In this document: positions 15,819 through 24,174 of the stretch, one piece after another
Layout: each line of letters starts with the position of its first letter
Position numbering within the stretch: the first letter of the stretch is position 1
Assembly (NCBI GenBank): GCA_020634215.1
Contig: JACKCD010000012.1
Coordinates: 56,035-120,034, forward strand
Length of the DNA stretch: 64,000 nt
Direction: 5' to 3'
Origin: Ardenticatenaceae bacterium
Lineage (GTDB): Bacteria > Chloroflexota > Anaerolineae > Promineifilales > Promineifilaceae
Made by a program: the position numbers and the translations under genes
The notes under the pieces: model-generated
Seen by the model: the letters and a program-made list of their open reading frames with translations, nothing else
Told to the model about the DNA's origin: nothing
Database searches by the model: none

Positions 15819-17031
15819 CACCACCTATCAATAAGTGCTTGCACCGCTTTGGACGGCCGCCCACGCTTTTTAGGCGGTTGCCACCGAGGCGGAGGCAATC
15901 GATAGGTCAACAGCTCTTGATAAGACCAAATGTGGTCAGTCAAGCCAGCGGCAAGCGCTGGGGTGCGCTGAATCCAGCGATGGGCAAACGAGCCCAATGC
16001 TATCTTGATACGGAGCGACTTGTGCGGGTCACAGAAATTGTAGAAGCAGCCAACGATGTACATGCCAGCCTCCAGCGTCTCAACTTGATGAATGAGCATC
16101 CGGCTGCGACGCGAAAGCCAGGCGAGGCGCTGTCTGAAAGTGGCGTTGAGACGCTCAATGTAAGCTGTGTTGAGAACGCCGCTGAATCCTTGCGACGCCG
16201 TAATCAGAGCGAGTGCTTGCTGACGGCAACCGTCTAGAAATTGCCGTTCAATGGTCAACGTGCCATGGGCTGTGCGTTTGATGACGCGACCAATGAAAAC
16301 GTCACGCCAGGCAATCAGCTTGGGTCGGCAACGCTGACCCTGCTGGTCGGGGGTACGAAAGGCGCGTCGGATTGCCTTGATATAATGAGGCAAACCGTCA
16401 ACGGCAATTAACAGTCGACGACAGAGCGCGACCTGTCGAATGGTGTCCACGAGTGACGCAATCATTTGCTTATCACGTTGCTGACTGATGACCCCACCGA
16501 GCCACAAACGGGTTGGCACCATCATGGTCAGCCCCATCCAGAGAGACCGACCCCATGCTTTGACTTTGATTTCATCAGCTTGCGCCTGAACGAGGTCTAG
16601 CTGGCTGCTGGCAACCAGTCGGTCATGAACTTGCTGGCAATGCTGACCTGCCCGCTGCCACCAGCTTTTGATGGTGCGACGGTCAAATCCGAACGCAGCG
16701 ACAACTGCCTCTATCGGACAGCCGTAGGCCAGCAGGACAATCACAAGCATCACAGTGGCTGGGTCTGTTTGCAGACGGTAGAACAGGGTTCCTTTGGTCA
16801 CGCTGAATGTTTTTTTGCACACATCGCAACGACACCGCTGTTCTTGCTGACTGTGTGGATGGATATTTCCTTGATTGACCTGCCCTCTAGCTGGACAATC
16901 GATATTGGGGCAAAATAGTTGTTGTGGATTCATTGAGCAAACCTGTTTTGGTAGTAGTTGACCGTTTAGGTTCGCTTTTTGAATCCATTTTGTCAAATTT
17001 TCTTATTTTCACGCTTCCTTGTACTTCTACC
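15789..17031. mobile_element. Complete IS1-like insertion sequence, 1243 bp, with 9-bp target duplication
   Basis: The element is bounded by direct copies of GATGAGGCG at 15780-15788 and 17032-17040. Its ends are imperfect inverted repeats: GGTAGTAGTGCATTAAACCG on the left and GGTAGAAGTACAAGGAAGCG on the reverse complement of the right, matching at 22 of the first 30 positions. It carries one transposase gene on the minus strand and no host decamer. A 9-bp duplication and ends beginning GGT agree with the IS1 family. Length is longer than IS1 itself but the transposase is also longer. Confidence 0.9.
15815..16933 (-). CDS. IS1-like DDE transposase with N-terminal zinc ribbon
   Basis: A 372-residue transposase starting at MNPQQLFCPN; an in-frame upstream start at 16996 is possible. 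The N-terminus holds a Cys-rich zinc ribbon (CPNIDCPARG and CRCDVCKKTF), followed by a helix-turn-helix (IEAVVAAFGFDRRTIKSWWQ). The catalytic triad is likely the Asp in QADEIKVKAWG, the Asp in LLIAVDGLPHY and the Glu in YIERLNATFRQRL. A basic tail (PPKKRGRPSK) resembles an AT-hook. It appears intact. The stop overlaps that of the disrupted small gene on the other strand. Confidence 0.85.
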   Translation of the reverse strand: MNPQQLFCPNIDCPARGQVNQGNIHPHSQQEQRCRCDVCKKTFSVTKGTLFYRLQTDPATVMLVIVLLAYGCPIEAVVAAFGFDRRTIKSWWQRAGQHCQQVHDRLVASSQLDLVQAQADEIKVKAWGRSLWMGLTMMVPTRLWLGGVISQQRDKQMIASLVDTIRQVALCRRLLIAVDGLPHYIKAIRRAFRTPDQQGQRCRPKLIAWRDVFIGRVIKRTAHGTLTIERQFLDGCRQQALALITASQGFSGVLNTAYIERLNATFRQRLAWLSRRSRMLIHQVETLEAGMYIVGCFYNFCDPHKSLRIKIALGSFAHRWIQRTPALAAGLTDHIWSYQELLTYRLPPPRWQPPKKRGRPSKAVQALIDRWC

Positions 17032-17078
17032 GATGAGGCGTTGGCTACTATTAAAGGCTGAAATAAACATCCCCATTT

Positions 17079-18092
17079 ATGAACGAATTATCAAATCTGT
17101 CTAATGCACCAGCAATAGAAATGTCGGCTGAATTATTCCGTGAAACGGCCGTTTCCATCCAAAACGAAGTTGGCAAACTCATCGTCGGGCAGGCCGACGT
17201 GCTGCGGCTGACCCTCATTGGCATTCTCAGCGGCGGCCACGTACTGCTGGAAGGAGTGCCGGGGCTGGGCAAGACGATGCTGGTGCGAACGCTGGGGCAG
17301 GTGCTCGATTTGCGCTTCAGCCGCATCCAGTTCACCCCCGACCTGATGCCGGCCGACATCACCGGCACCGACATCATGGAAGAGCAGGCCAACGGCCAAC
17401 GCGGTTTCCGCTTTCAGCGCGGCCCCGTTTTTGCCAATTTGGTGCTGGCCGATGAGATCAACCGCGCCACCCCCAAAACGCAGTCGGCACTGCTGGAAGC
17501 CATGCAGGAGCAGACGGTGACGGTGGCAACCCACACCTACCCGCTGCCACGGCCGTTTTTTGTCCTTGCCACGCAAAACCCCATCGAGCAAGAAGGCACC
17601 TATCCGCTGCCAGAAGCCCAGCTTGACCGCTTTTTGTTCAAGCTCAACGTGGGCTTCCCCTCGGCCGAGGAGCTGGATGAGATTTTGGCGCGGACGACGG
17701 GTGGGGAACATGTGGCGGTAACGGCCGTTGCCAACGGCGACCAAATCATTGCCATGCAGCAGTTAGCGCGGCAAATACCGTTACCCACCAGCGTCAGCCG
17801 CTTTGTCAGCCAGCTTGTGGTGGCAACCCATCCCGAAAACAGCCCCTCTGACCTGGTGCGTCGCTTTGTGCGCTATGGGGCCAGCCCGCGTGGGGGGCAG
17901 GCAATGGTGTTGGGGGCGAAGATTTTGGCGTTGTTAAACGGCCGTTACAACGTCAGCCTCGAAGACATCCACGCCATCGCCCCCGCCGCCCTGCGCCACC
18001 GCCTCCTCCTCAACTTTGAAGGCCAAGCCGAAGGCATCACCCCCGACGCACTCATTGCCGATCTGCTTGAAACTGTAAAAGCCCCCGCATGA
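17079..18092 (+). CDS. MoxR-family AAA+ ATPase
   Basis: A 337-residue AAA+ ATPase. Walker A is LLEGVPGLGKTM (residues 53-64), Walker B VLADEINRA (about 124-132), sensor 1 VLATQNPIEQEGTYPLPEAQ (about 162-181), and the C-terminal lid follows. MoxR proteins are chaperone-like ATPases that assemble or activate partner complexes, usually with a von Willebrand (DUF58) protein encoded next door. No DUF58 gene follows here. The likely partners are the exporter and coiled membrane protein upstream, from which it is now separated by the IS. Confidence 0.93.
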   Translation: MNELSNLSNAPAIEMSAELFRETAVSIQNEVGKLIVGQADVLRLTLIGILSGGHVLLEGVPGLGKTMLVRTLGQVLDLRFSRIQFTPDLMPADITGTDIMEEQANGQRGFRFQRGPVFANLVLADEINRATPKTQSALLEAMQEQTVTVATHTYPLPRPFFVLATQNPIEQEGTYPLPEAQLDRFLFKLNVGFPSAEELDEILARTTGGEHVAVTAVANGDQIIAMQQLARQIPLPTSVSRFVSQLVVATHPENSPSDLVRRFVRYGASPRGGQAMVLGAKILALLNGRYNVSLEDIHAIAPAALRHRLLLNFEGQAEGITPDALIADLLETVKAPA

Positions 18093-18238
18093 AAATAGGA
18101 CGCAGATTAACCTGATCAAAAACAGCATAGGCATGGATTCCCGCCTTCGCGGGAATGACAAGCCTTTTTCGTAACTGTTCAGGCAGACCTTATAGCTACC
18201 ATCAGGTACATCAGGTCAATCTGCGTCCTATTCTTTAT
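18093..18238. repeat. GGACGCAGATT element with internal CCCGCCTTCGCGGG hairpin
   Basis: The left end reads ATAGGACGCAGATTAACCTGA and the right end ATCAGGTCAATCTGCGTCCT, inverted with respect to each other. Inside is GGATTCCCGCCTTCGCGGGAATGAC (written in parts: GGATTCCCGC, CTTCG, CGGGAATGAC), a separate, widely seen repeat hairpin. The element fills the spacer between the converging MoxR and matrixin-like genes. Confidence 0.85.
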
Positions 18239-18922
18239 TTACAAATACGTCACGTGCCGCGAATTACGCGCCATGGCCGCTTGCCACGGTTCAAGATGGT
18301 GGCCGGGACGGGGATACATGAGGTTGTTTTCATCGGGCGAGTGGAGCAGCAGGCAGGCATGGCCGACTTCGTGCGCCAAAATACGGGCGTTGGCTTTGTT
18401 GAGCACTTTGCCGACCACGGTAACATAGTTGGCAAGGGGACCAAGGGAACAACCCGCTTTTATTGCCATTTCGCGGACAATAAAAACGGTGACGGGAGCG
18501 GCATAGCCGGTGAGGGTGCTAACGGCCGTTTTTGCCATGTGGGTGCGAAAATAACGGCCGGCCTCGGCAAAATCTTCCTTCCAGCCATCGGCATCACAGT
18601 GGACGCTGAGGGCGGCCGTGGGCGCGGGGTCGGGCAAGGTGACAACGGGCGGGTCAAGCATGATGACGCGCACATTGAGCAATTCGGCAAAAATTTGCGT
18701 GGCGGTGGCAATAGATTCAGCCGTGGCCGCTTCATCCGCCACCGGCACCCCCTGCTCATCACGCAAAATTTTCACCTGGAGGCGAATCTTCTTGGTGGGA
18801 GAAAAGCCGAGAAAATAAGCGCCCGCCTCAGGCAAGCCCAGGGTGCGGTTGACGGTTTCAACAATGACACCGTAAAGTTGGGAAAAAGCACCAAGCGCTG
18901 TGTTAATGGGTTTGTTATTCAT
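18239..18922 (-). CDS. Matrixin-like zinc metalloprotease
   Basis: A 227-residue protein without an evident signal peptide. Near the C-terminus is HEVGHACLLLHSPDENNLMYP (about residues 191-211 of the product; first 20 given as HEVGHACLLLHSPDENNLMY), which contains the HExxHxxxxxH zinc site and a Met-turn of metzincin proteases. The usual Gly between the second and third His is Leu here. The start is placed at the ATG at 18922, eight bases after the upstream gene's stop; a TTG at 18943 would overlap that gene. Substrate and location are unknown. Confidence 0.7.
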   Translation of the reverse strand: MNNKPINTALGAFSQLYGVIVETVNRTLGLPEAGAYFLGFSPTKKIRLQVKILRDEQGVPVADEAATAESIATATQIFAELLNVRVIMLDPPVVTLPDPAPTAALSVHCDADGWKEDFAEAGRYFRTHMAKTAVSTLTGYAAPVTVFIVREMAIKAGCSLGPLANYVTVVGKVLNKANARILAHEVGHACLLLHSPDENNLMYPRPGHHLEPWQAAMARNSRHVTYL

Positions 18923-18930
18923 GAAGTTGC

Positions 18931-19596
18931 TTAGAACGGCCAAGCGCGAAAGATAAGGATGGCAACGGCCGTTATGGTGATATTATCCACTCCCCAAATG
19001 GAAATGGCTTCAATAAACATGGTAACAAGGGTCACGACAAATGCCGGAGCCAGAGCCGCACCGGGGCTAATGTCTGGGAAACCATTCACGACCCACAGTG
19101 CCAGCCAGGTAAAAATAAAGCCAGCCACCAGAAAGCCAAGTGAGCCTTCAAGAGTGCGAACGCTACTGTAAACGGTGTATTGCCGCTGGCCGTAAGCCTT
19201 GCCAATGACTGGCGCCATGCCGTCACCCCAGGTGAGGGGCATCAGCGCGGCCACCATCAGCGGGGGCTGCTGCCAAAAAACATAGGCCACAATCCCGGCC
19301 ATGAGCGGAAAGTAGACGGTGCCCAGATTGGCCTGGTCGCTGCTGGACATGGCGGCGAAGAAACCATAACGCCAGTCAAGAAAGTTGATGAGCATGAAGG
19401 CGACGCAGGCGGTGATGAAATACCAGGGGGAATCAAAAAGATAATGCAGCCCCCAGGCCATCATCCCCACGCCGATGTGGATGACTTTGCGGGTAAAGCT
19501 GCTGCTGTAGCCCCGCCAGCGGCGCAGCCCTTCGGCCAACCCGATAATGGCAAAGATGTAGAGCAAACAGATGAGAAGGCCAAGCCAGTTTGACAT
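18931..19596 (-). CDS. Polyprenol/phytol kinase-like membrane protein (SEC59/VTE5 family)
   Basis: A 221-residue integral membrane protein with about six helices. The N-terminal third carries TRKVIHIGVGMMAWGLHYLF (residues 35-54), the RKxxH motif of the dolichol/phytol kinase and CDP-diglyceride synthase-like family. Later, LTWGDGMAPVIGKAYG (about residues 120-135) holds the conserved GD-x3-P-x2-G-x-x-G site, which binds CTP or another nucleotide. It probably phosphorylates a lipid alcohol in the membrane. It is followed at 8 bases by the matrixin-like gene. Confidence 0.78.
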   Translation of the reverse strand: MSNWLGLLICLLYIFAIIGLAEGLRRWRGYSSSFTRKVIHIGVGMMAWGLHYLFDSPWYFITACVAFMLINFLDWRYGFFAAMSSSDQANLGTVYFPLMAGIVAYVFWQQPPLMVAALMPLTWGDGMAPVIGKAYGQRQYTVYSSVRTLEGSLGFLVAGFIFTWLALWVVNGFPDISPGAALAPAFVVTLVTMFIEAISIWGVDNITITAVAILIFRAWPF

Positions 19597-19601
19597 AATG
19601 A

Positions 19602-19672
19602 AGAGATTGGGGGTTGGAGATTGGAGATTGGGAGATCAACAATCTCCAATCCCTAATCTCCAATCCCTAAAC
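19602..19672. repeat. Heptamer-repeat hairpin, unit GGAGATT
   Basis: GGAGATTGGAGATT units (19616-19629) face AATCTCCAATCC and AATCTCC units (19640-19664). It lies between the PfkB gene and the polyprenol-kinase-like gene, both on the minus strand. The stop of the PfkB gene is at its right edge. Confidence 0.82.
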
Positions 19673-20599
19673 AATTAAATGTTCATAAAGCATGTCTAAG
19701 CTCAGGTCAGGCACAACGGTTTCGCTGGTTTGCAGGGTGAGACTGCCAGCAGCAGCACCTAGACGAATTGCTTCTACGGGGCTAAGTTCATTCATCAGCC
19801 CAAAGATGATGGCAGCGGTCACGGCATCGCCGCTGCCGGTGCTGTCTACCTTTTCCGTGTAGTTGGCGGGCAGATAGCCGGTTTCGTCAAAGGTGGCAAA
19901 GGCCAGACCATAATCTGACATGGTGATGACGGCGATCTCTACTCCAAACTGAATCAGCTGCCGCGCCACGTTCATGTTGGCATCAGGGGTGTTGCCCTGG
20001 AAGATGACGCCGCACAGTTCGGCGGCCTCGGCTTCGTTGGGTACCACCAGGCTGAGGTCGGGGATGTAGGGGCAAAGGCGATGGGCGAGCCGGGTGGAGG
20101 AGGGGTCGGCGCAGAGGGGGGTGTTGTATTTTTGGCAGAGACGAACGGCCGTTGCCAGGGCATCCTTAGTCAAGCTACCATCCACCAACACCATTTGCGC
20201 GTCGCGGAAAAGACGGCGGTGGCGGTAGAGGTATTCGGGGGTGATGTGGCGCATGACGCGCACGTCGTCAAGGGCTACAGAAAGACTCCCGTCTGCATCC
20301 AGAAGCGCGATGTAGGCACCGCTGTTCTCACCGGCAATGGTCTGGACGTATTCGATGTTGACCCCGGAAACGGCCGTTTGCTCCAACAACTGCCGCCCGG
20401 TAGCATCATCCCCCACCGCCGACATCAAAATCGCATTCGCCCCAAAGCGAGCTAAATTTTCCGCCACATTACGCGCCGTGCCGCCCCGCGTCGAGCGAAT
20501 AAAGCCCGGGTTGGAGGTATTAGGGACTAAACCACGTGTCGGTTTGCCCTTGGTGTCGAGCATCGTTCCGCCAACTAAGAGAATATGTTCATCACCCAT
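19667..20599 (-). CDS. PfkB-family carbohydrate kinase
   Basis: A 310-residue sugar or nucleoside kinase of the ribokinase family. The N-terminal signature appears as RSTRGGTARNVAENLARFGA (residues 35-54), and the anion-hole motif as DSTGSGDAVTAAIIFGLM (about 246-263), in which the usual Gly-Ala-Gly-Asp is Gly-Ser-Gly-Asp; the catalytic Asp is kept. It transfers phosphate from ATP to a hydroxymethyl group; the substrate cannot be told, though pseudouridine kinase-like members look similar. It is monocistronic or the first gene of a short unit with the lipid-kinase-like gene. Confidence 0.88.
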   Translation of the reverse strand: MGDEHILLVGGTMLDTKGKPTRGLVPNTSNPGFIRSTRGGTARNVAENLARFGANAILMSAVGDDATGRQLLEQTAVSGVNIEYVQTIAGENSGAYIALLDADGSLSVALDDVRVMRHITPEYLYRHRRLFRDAQMVLVDGSLTKDALATAVRLCQKYNTPLCADPSSTRLAHRLCPYIPDLSLVVPNEAEAAELCGVIFQGNTPDANMNVARQLIQFGVEIAVITMSDYGLAFATFDETGYLPANYTEKVDSTGSGDAVTAAIIFGLMNELSPVEAIRLGAAAGSLTLQTSETVVPDLSLDMLYEHLIV

Positions 20600-20693
20600 A
20601 ACAGCCCTCCAGCATTGAGCGTATGATTGTCACACCACCGTATTGTAGCGCAAATTCAGCCATTTGCGCTTAGAAAAGCAAAAACAGAAGCAA

Positions 20694-21266
20694 TCAAGCT
20701 TCTCGCGCTGCCTTAGCCTGCCGTACCACCTCACGCATCTGCGCCAAATGGCCGTCATCATGGCTCAGACCATAGACAAAGCGCATGACCGGGTTAATCT
20801 TGGTACCATTATACCCCTCATACACATTATCCAAATACGGGTTGCGCGGCCACATGCCCAAACTAGCCAGACGCATCATGCGGCTTTCTTCCAACCGTTC
20901 ACGGCATTGCTCAATGGTTGTCACCGTTTGCCACGGCACCTCAGAACGGGAACGGCCATGATATTCCACCCCGCGCGCCAATTCTGCCGCCAACGCCGCG
21001 CTCTCCTCAGCCGAGGCTGTCACATGAACAACCAAATGCCCCAGCGTCCAGGCTAAATTGGCATCCGCTGCATCAGCAGCAAATGTATCGTTGGCATTTG
21101 GGTCTTCTGGCACAAAGACCACATCCTCATCGGTGCAATCTTTGATGATCGCCAGCATCTCGTTTATCATGGCATTGGTGAACCGCCGCAAATGTTCCGT
21201 TGTAAAGCGAGCCACCAGTTCGGCCATTGTGATTTCTTTGTTGCGTACAGGTGTAAAATCTAACAT
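20694..21266 (-). CDS. DinB-superfamily protein
   Basis: A 190-residue four-helix-bundle protein. Metal-ligand histidines of the DinB/YfiT fold are suggested by WTLGHLVVHV (about residues 73-82) and by GLSHDDGHLAQM (about 168-179). DinB-like proteins are often thiol-dependent transferases, using bacillithiol or mycothiol, or are of unknown role. The ATG at 21266 follows GAGGAG by a good spacing. It stands alone between the PfkB gene and the 6-phosphogluconate dehydrogenase gene. Confidence 0.8.
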   Translation of the reverse strand: MLDFTPVRNKEITMAELVARFTTEHLRRFTNAMINEMLAIIKDCTDEDVVFVPEDPNANDTFAADAADANLAWTLGHLVVHVTASAEESAALAAELARGVEYHGRSRSEVPWQTVTTIEQCRERLEESRMMRLASLGMWPRNPYLDNVYEGYNGTKINPVMRFVYGLSHDDGHLAQMREVVRQAKAAREA

Positions 21267-21332
21267 GAGTCTCCTCTATCTTCGTCTTTTATTTTCAATA
21301 TGGGCAATGCAAAAACGACCTGCCCTCCACAG

Positions 21333-22787
21333 CTACGCTTGGTAAGTGCTGGAGGTCACGCGGCCGCCTGTGCCAGTCCAATTGGTGTGAAAAAATTGGC
21401 CGCGTGGCTGGTCAATGCGCTCATAGGTGTGGGCACCAAAGTAGTCGCGCTGGGCTTGCAGCAGGTTGGCGGGCAGCCGGCCGTGCCGGTAGCCATCAAA
21501 AAAGGCCAGGGCACTGGACATGGCCGGGACGGGAATGCCGAGGGAAACGGCCGTTTCCACCACCCGTCGCCAACCCGCCTGCGCCTGCGCCACCGCCTGC
21601 GTAAAATAGGGTGCCAGCAGCAAATTCGTCAACCCCGGCTCCGCCTCATACGCCTCCTTAATTTTGCCCAAAAAGGCCGAACGAATGATGCACCCCTCGC
21701 GCCACATCAGGGCAATGCCGCCATAGTTCAAATTCCAGCCATACTCGGCCGCCGCCGCCCGGAACAGCATATAGCCCTGGGTATAGGACATAATTTTGGC
21801 CGCATACAGCGCATCCTGTAAACCGCGCAGCAGCGCCGCCCGGTCGCCCGTGAACTGCGCCGCCGGGCCAGGCAGCACCTGCGCTGCCGCCACCCGTTCC
21901 TCTTTCAGTGCCGAGAGAAAGCGGGCAAAGACGGCTTCCCCAATCAGGGTTAGTGGGATACCAAGTTCAAGGGAATTAACGGCCGTCCACTTCCCCGTCC
22001 CCTTTTGCCCCGCTGAATCCAGAATAAGATCAACCACAGCCTCCCCATTTTCGTCCCGATAGGCCAAAATGTCGCGGGTAATTTCAATCAGATAAGAATC
22101 AAGGTGCCCCTCATTCCACTCACCAAAAACGGCACTCATCTCATCATTGCTCATCCCCAGCCCATCTTTCATAAGCTGGTATGCCTCGGTAATGAGCTGC
22201 ATATCCCCATATTCAATGCCGTTGTGCACCATTTTGACAAAATGACCCGCCCCGTTTTCCCCCACCCAGTCGCAGCACGGCGTGCCGTCGGCCACCTTAG
22301 CCGCCACATCCTGCAAAATTGCCTTCACATGCGGCCACGCCGCCGGGGAGCCACCGGGCATGATTGAAGGGCCATGCCGCGCCCCCTCCTCGCCACCGGA
22401 GATGCCGGTGCCGATAAACAGCAGCCCTTTTTCCTCAAGATACTGGGTACGCCGCGTACTATCAACATAGTTAGAATTGCCGCCGTCAATAATAATGTCG
22501 CCCGGCTCCAAATGAGGGATGAGTTGTTCAATGAGCGCATCAACCGGTGCCCCTGCCTTGACCATCATCATCACCTGGCGCGGCCGTTTAAGCGATGCTA
22601 TCAATTCTTCAATCGAATGCGTACCAATCACCTGCGTCCCTTGCGCTTCATTCGCCAAAAAGGCATCTACTTTGCTGGTAGTCCGATTATAGACAGCCAC
22701 GGTATAGCCATGGTCGTTCATATTTAAAACCAGATTTTGGCCCATAACAGCCAAACCAATCAAGCCAATATCTGCGGTTGGAGTCAT
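21333..22787 (-). CDS. gnd: 6-phosphogluconate dehydrogenase, decarboxylating
   Basis: A 484-residue enzyme converting 6-phosphogluconate and NADP+ to ribulose 5-phosphate and CO2 in the oxidative pentose phosphate pathway. The N-terminal Rossmann motif is IGLIGLAVMGQNLVLNMNDH (residues 7-26), and the active-site region FVKMVHNGIEYGDMQLI (about 184-200) contains the catalytic Lys and substrate-binding His-Asn. Length is that of the dimeric long form. The start at 22787 is supported by GAGGAGAG upstream; the frame is open further up but without family sequence. No zwf gene lies next to it. Confidence 0.96.
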   Translation of the reverse strand: MTPTADIGLIGLAVMGQNLVLNMNDHGYTVAVYNRTTSKVDAFLANEAQGTQVIGTHSIEELIASLKRPRQVMMMVKAGAPVDALIEQLIPHLEPGDIIIDGGNSNYVDSTRRTQYLEEKGLLFIGTGISGGEEGARHGPSIMPGGSPAAWPHVKAILQDVAAKVADGTPCCDWVGENGAGHFVKMVHNGIEYGDMQLITEAYQLMKDGLGMSNDEMSAVFGEWNEGHLDSYLIEITRDILAYRDENGEAVVDLILDSAGQKGTGKWTAVNSLELGIPLTLIGEAVFARFLSALKEERVAAAQVLPGPAAQFTGDRAALLRGLQDALYAAKIMSYTQGYMLFRAAAAEYGWNLNYGGIALMWREGCIIRSAFLGKIKEAYEAEPGLTNLLLAPYFTQAVAQAQAGWRRVVETAVSLGIPVPAMSSALAFFDGYRHGRLPANLLQAQRDYFGAHTYERIDQPRGQFFHTNWTGTGGRVTSSTYQA

Positions 22788-23101
22788 GTTTCTCTCCTCG
22801 TATAAATCATTGCTCGTGGCTGATTGCTGGTACAAACCACTAGCAACCAGCCGCCATTTTGCGGTTTCAGGCAACGTCCGTTTTTGGACGGTTCGACAGG
22901 GCTAGCTCTTACATCATGCAATTGTTATTCGCCTGGTGGGTTTATGAGCAGATCAAGAGGTAAAGCTCTCGTTGCTAGTCCCTTCAAGTTTCCACAATAA
23001 ATTCTAGCAAATACCGGGCAAAAAGAAATGGCAGATCAAAAAAGGTGGCCTTCAGCCACCTTTTGCGTATCAAAATCAAAGATTTCGCAGATTGCACAGA
23101 T
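22788..23101. other. Spacer with a terminator
   Basis: A 314-base spacer. The only clear structure is the hairpin at 23039-23063. Sequence from 22860 to 22990 holds GTCCGTTTTTGGACGG, a short stem-loop near the 5' side of gnd, and nothing else recognised. Confidence 0.6.
23039..23063 (-). terminator. Rho-independent terminator after the membrane protein gene at 23102
   Basis: AAAAGGTGGC and GCCACCTTTT pair around the loop CTTCA. On the minus strand the stem is followed by T residues. It lies about 40 bases after the stop of the minus-strand gene. Confidence 0.8.
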
Positions 23102-23827
23102 TTAACCATGAGCGTCCGCGCCCGATGACGAACTTGTGTTGTTTAGATAGGGCAAAATCCGCCCTAAATCCTGGCGTAAATCGCGCATCGCGTTTTCAAG
23201 TGCTTCGCTGACCAGTTGATTGTTGCGACGATTGCTGGGGCCAAGGTGGGTACGCCCCACAACCTGGTCACCAATAAACGCGCCTAGCGCCAAGATTTCG
23301 CGGGTTTTGGCAACGGCCGTATAGGTTCGCAGCAGCAAATCCTGGTTGCCAATGCGGAGCCGAGCCTTAAAAACAACCTTGCCCAGTTGGGGACTGCGAA
23401 CGACGTTGAGCAGGTCTAGCTGGAGCGAAAATTGATCGTAGGGAAAACGGCCGTTTTCCCCCACAACCACCACCTCGCACCCCAATTCATCCAACTGCTC
23501 CTGCACCGCCTGCTCAAACCAGCCAACCACCCCCCCATGCTGCCAAATCACATCCAGCATATCGGCATAGCTGCGTGGGCCGTCGCTGTGGCGCAGCGCC
23601 AGCGGAATTTTTTGTGCGCCGACGGGGGTTACGTAAAGCAGACGGCCGGCACCCGCTGGCTTGGTTGGTTGCTTACCGGCCTCAATCTGCGCCTCGGCCT
23701 CTGGCTGCGGCGGTTTTGGTTCGGCAAGCGATTTTTGATAGCTCTTGGTGGGCGGCGTGGGAAAAATGGCGGTGATAACAAAAGCAATGGCGGAAAAGAA
23801 AAGGAGTAAAACAAAGGTGTCTGACAT
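23102..23827 (-). CDS. Membrane-anchored protein, unknown function
   Basis: A 241-residue protein with one N-terminal membrane helix (residues 4-22), a Pro/Glu-rich linker (25-60) and a soluble domain. The domain includes a possible two-layer alpha/beta core with YPFD-like and RLRIGNQDLLLRTYTAV segments. Not recognised. Its single anchor and low-complexity linker suggest that the domain works at the membrane face. The gene is bounded by a terminator on its 3' side. Confidence 0.6.
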   Translation of the reverse strand: MSDTFVLLLFFSAIAFVITAIFPTPPTKSYQKSLAEPKPPQPEAEAQIEAGKQPTKPAGAGRLLYVTPVGAQKIPLALRHSDGPRSYADMLDVIWQHGGVVGWFEQAVQEQLDELGCEVVVVGENGRFPYDQFSLQLDLLNVVRSPQLGKVVFKARLRIGNQDLLLRTYTAVAKTREILALGAFIGDQVVGRTHLGPSNRRNNQLVSEALENAMRDLRQDLGRILPYLNNTSSSSGADAHG

Positions 23828-24174
23828 GATGAGCCTCTATGTTTTTGCAAACCATAACAAGACAGGCTTACGATTTGGCTTGCATTTGGCTTGCCGAATA
23901 CATAGAGGCTTAAAATAGATAGTTTAGATGAAAGCCAGATGAGAAAGGGGGAAATAACGGCCGTTTCTTAGGTTGTGTTGACATTTCAGAATTTGAACCG
24001 CAAAGTACGCAAAGGGCGCAGAGAAAGAGAAGAAAACAAGCAAAATCTTTGCGATCTTTGCGCCCTCTGCGGTGAAATCTGCTTCTTTTGACCAAATGTC
24101 AACAGAACCTAGCTGGTGCTGAAAAAGTAACCGATCCGAGCCACATAAAAAACGGCCGTTCTCCCCCAGCGCAC
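23828..24174. other. Spacer with dispersed repeats
   Basis: About 350 bases without a gene. It contains two decamer copies (near 23957 and 24153) and an inverted repeat at 23998-24074 in which GCAAAGTACGCAAAGGGCGC on the left faces TTTGCGATCTTTGCGCCCTC on the right. This is the common CGCAGAGGGCGCAAAG type of dispersed bacterial repeat. No promoter or RNA gene was recognised. Confidence 0.65.

Noticed and set aside
24121..24174. Attachment site or tRNA remnant next to the flavin oxidoreductase
   Set aside because: Only a decamer copy is present; no direct repeat or tRNA-like end was found.
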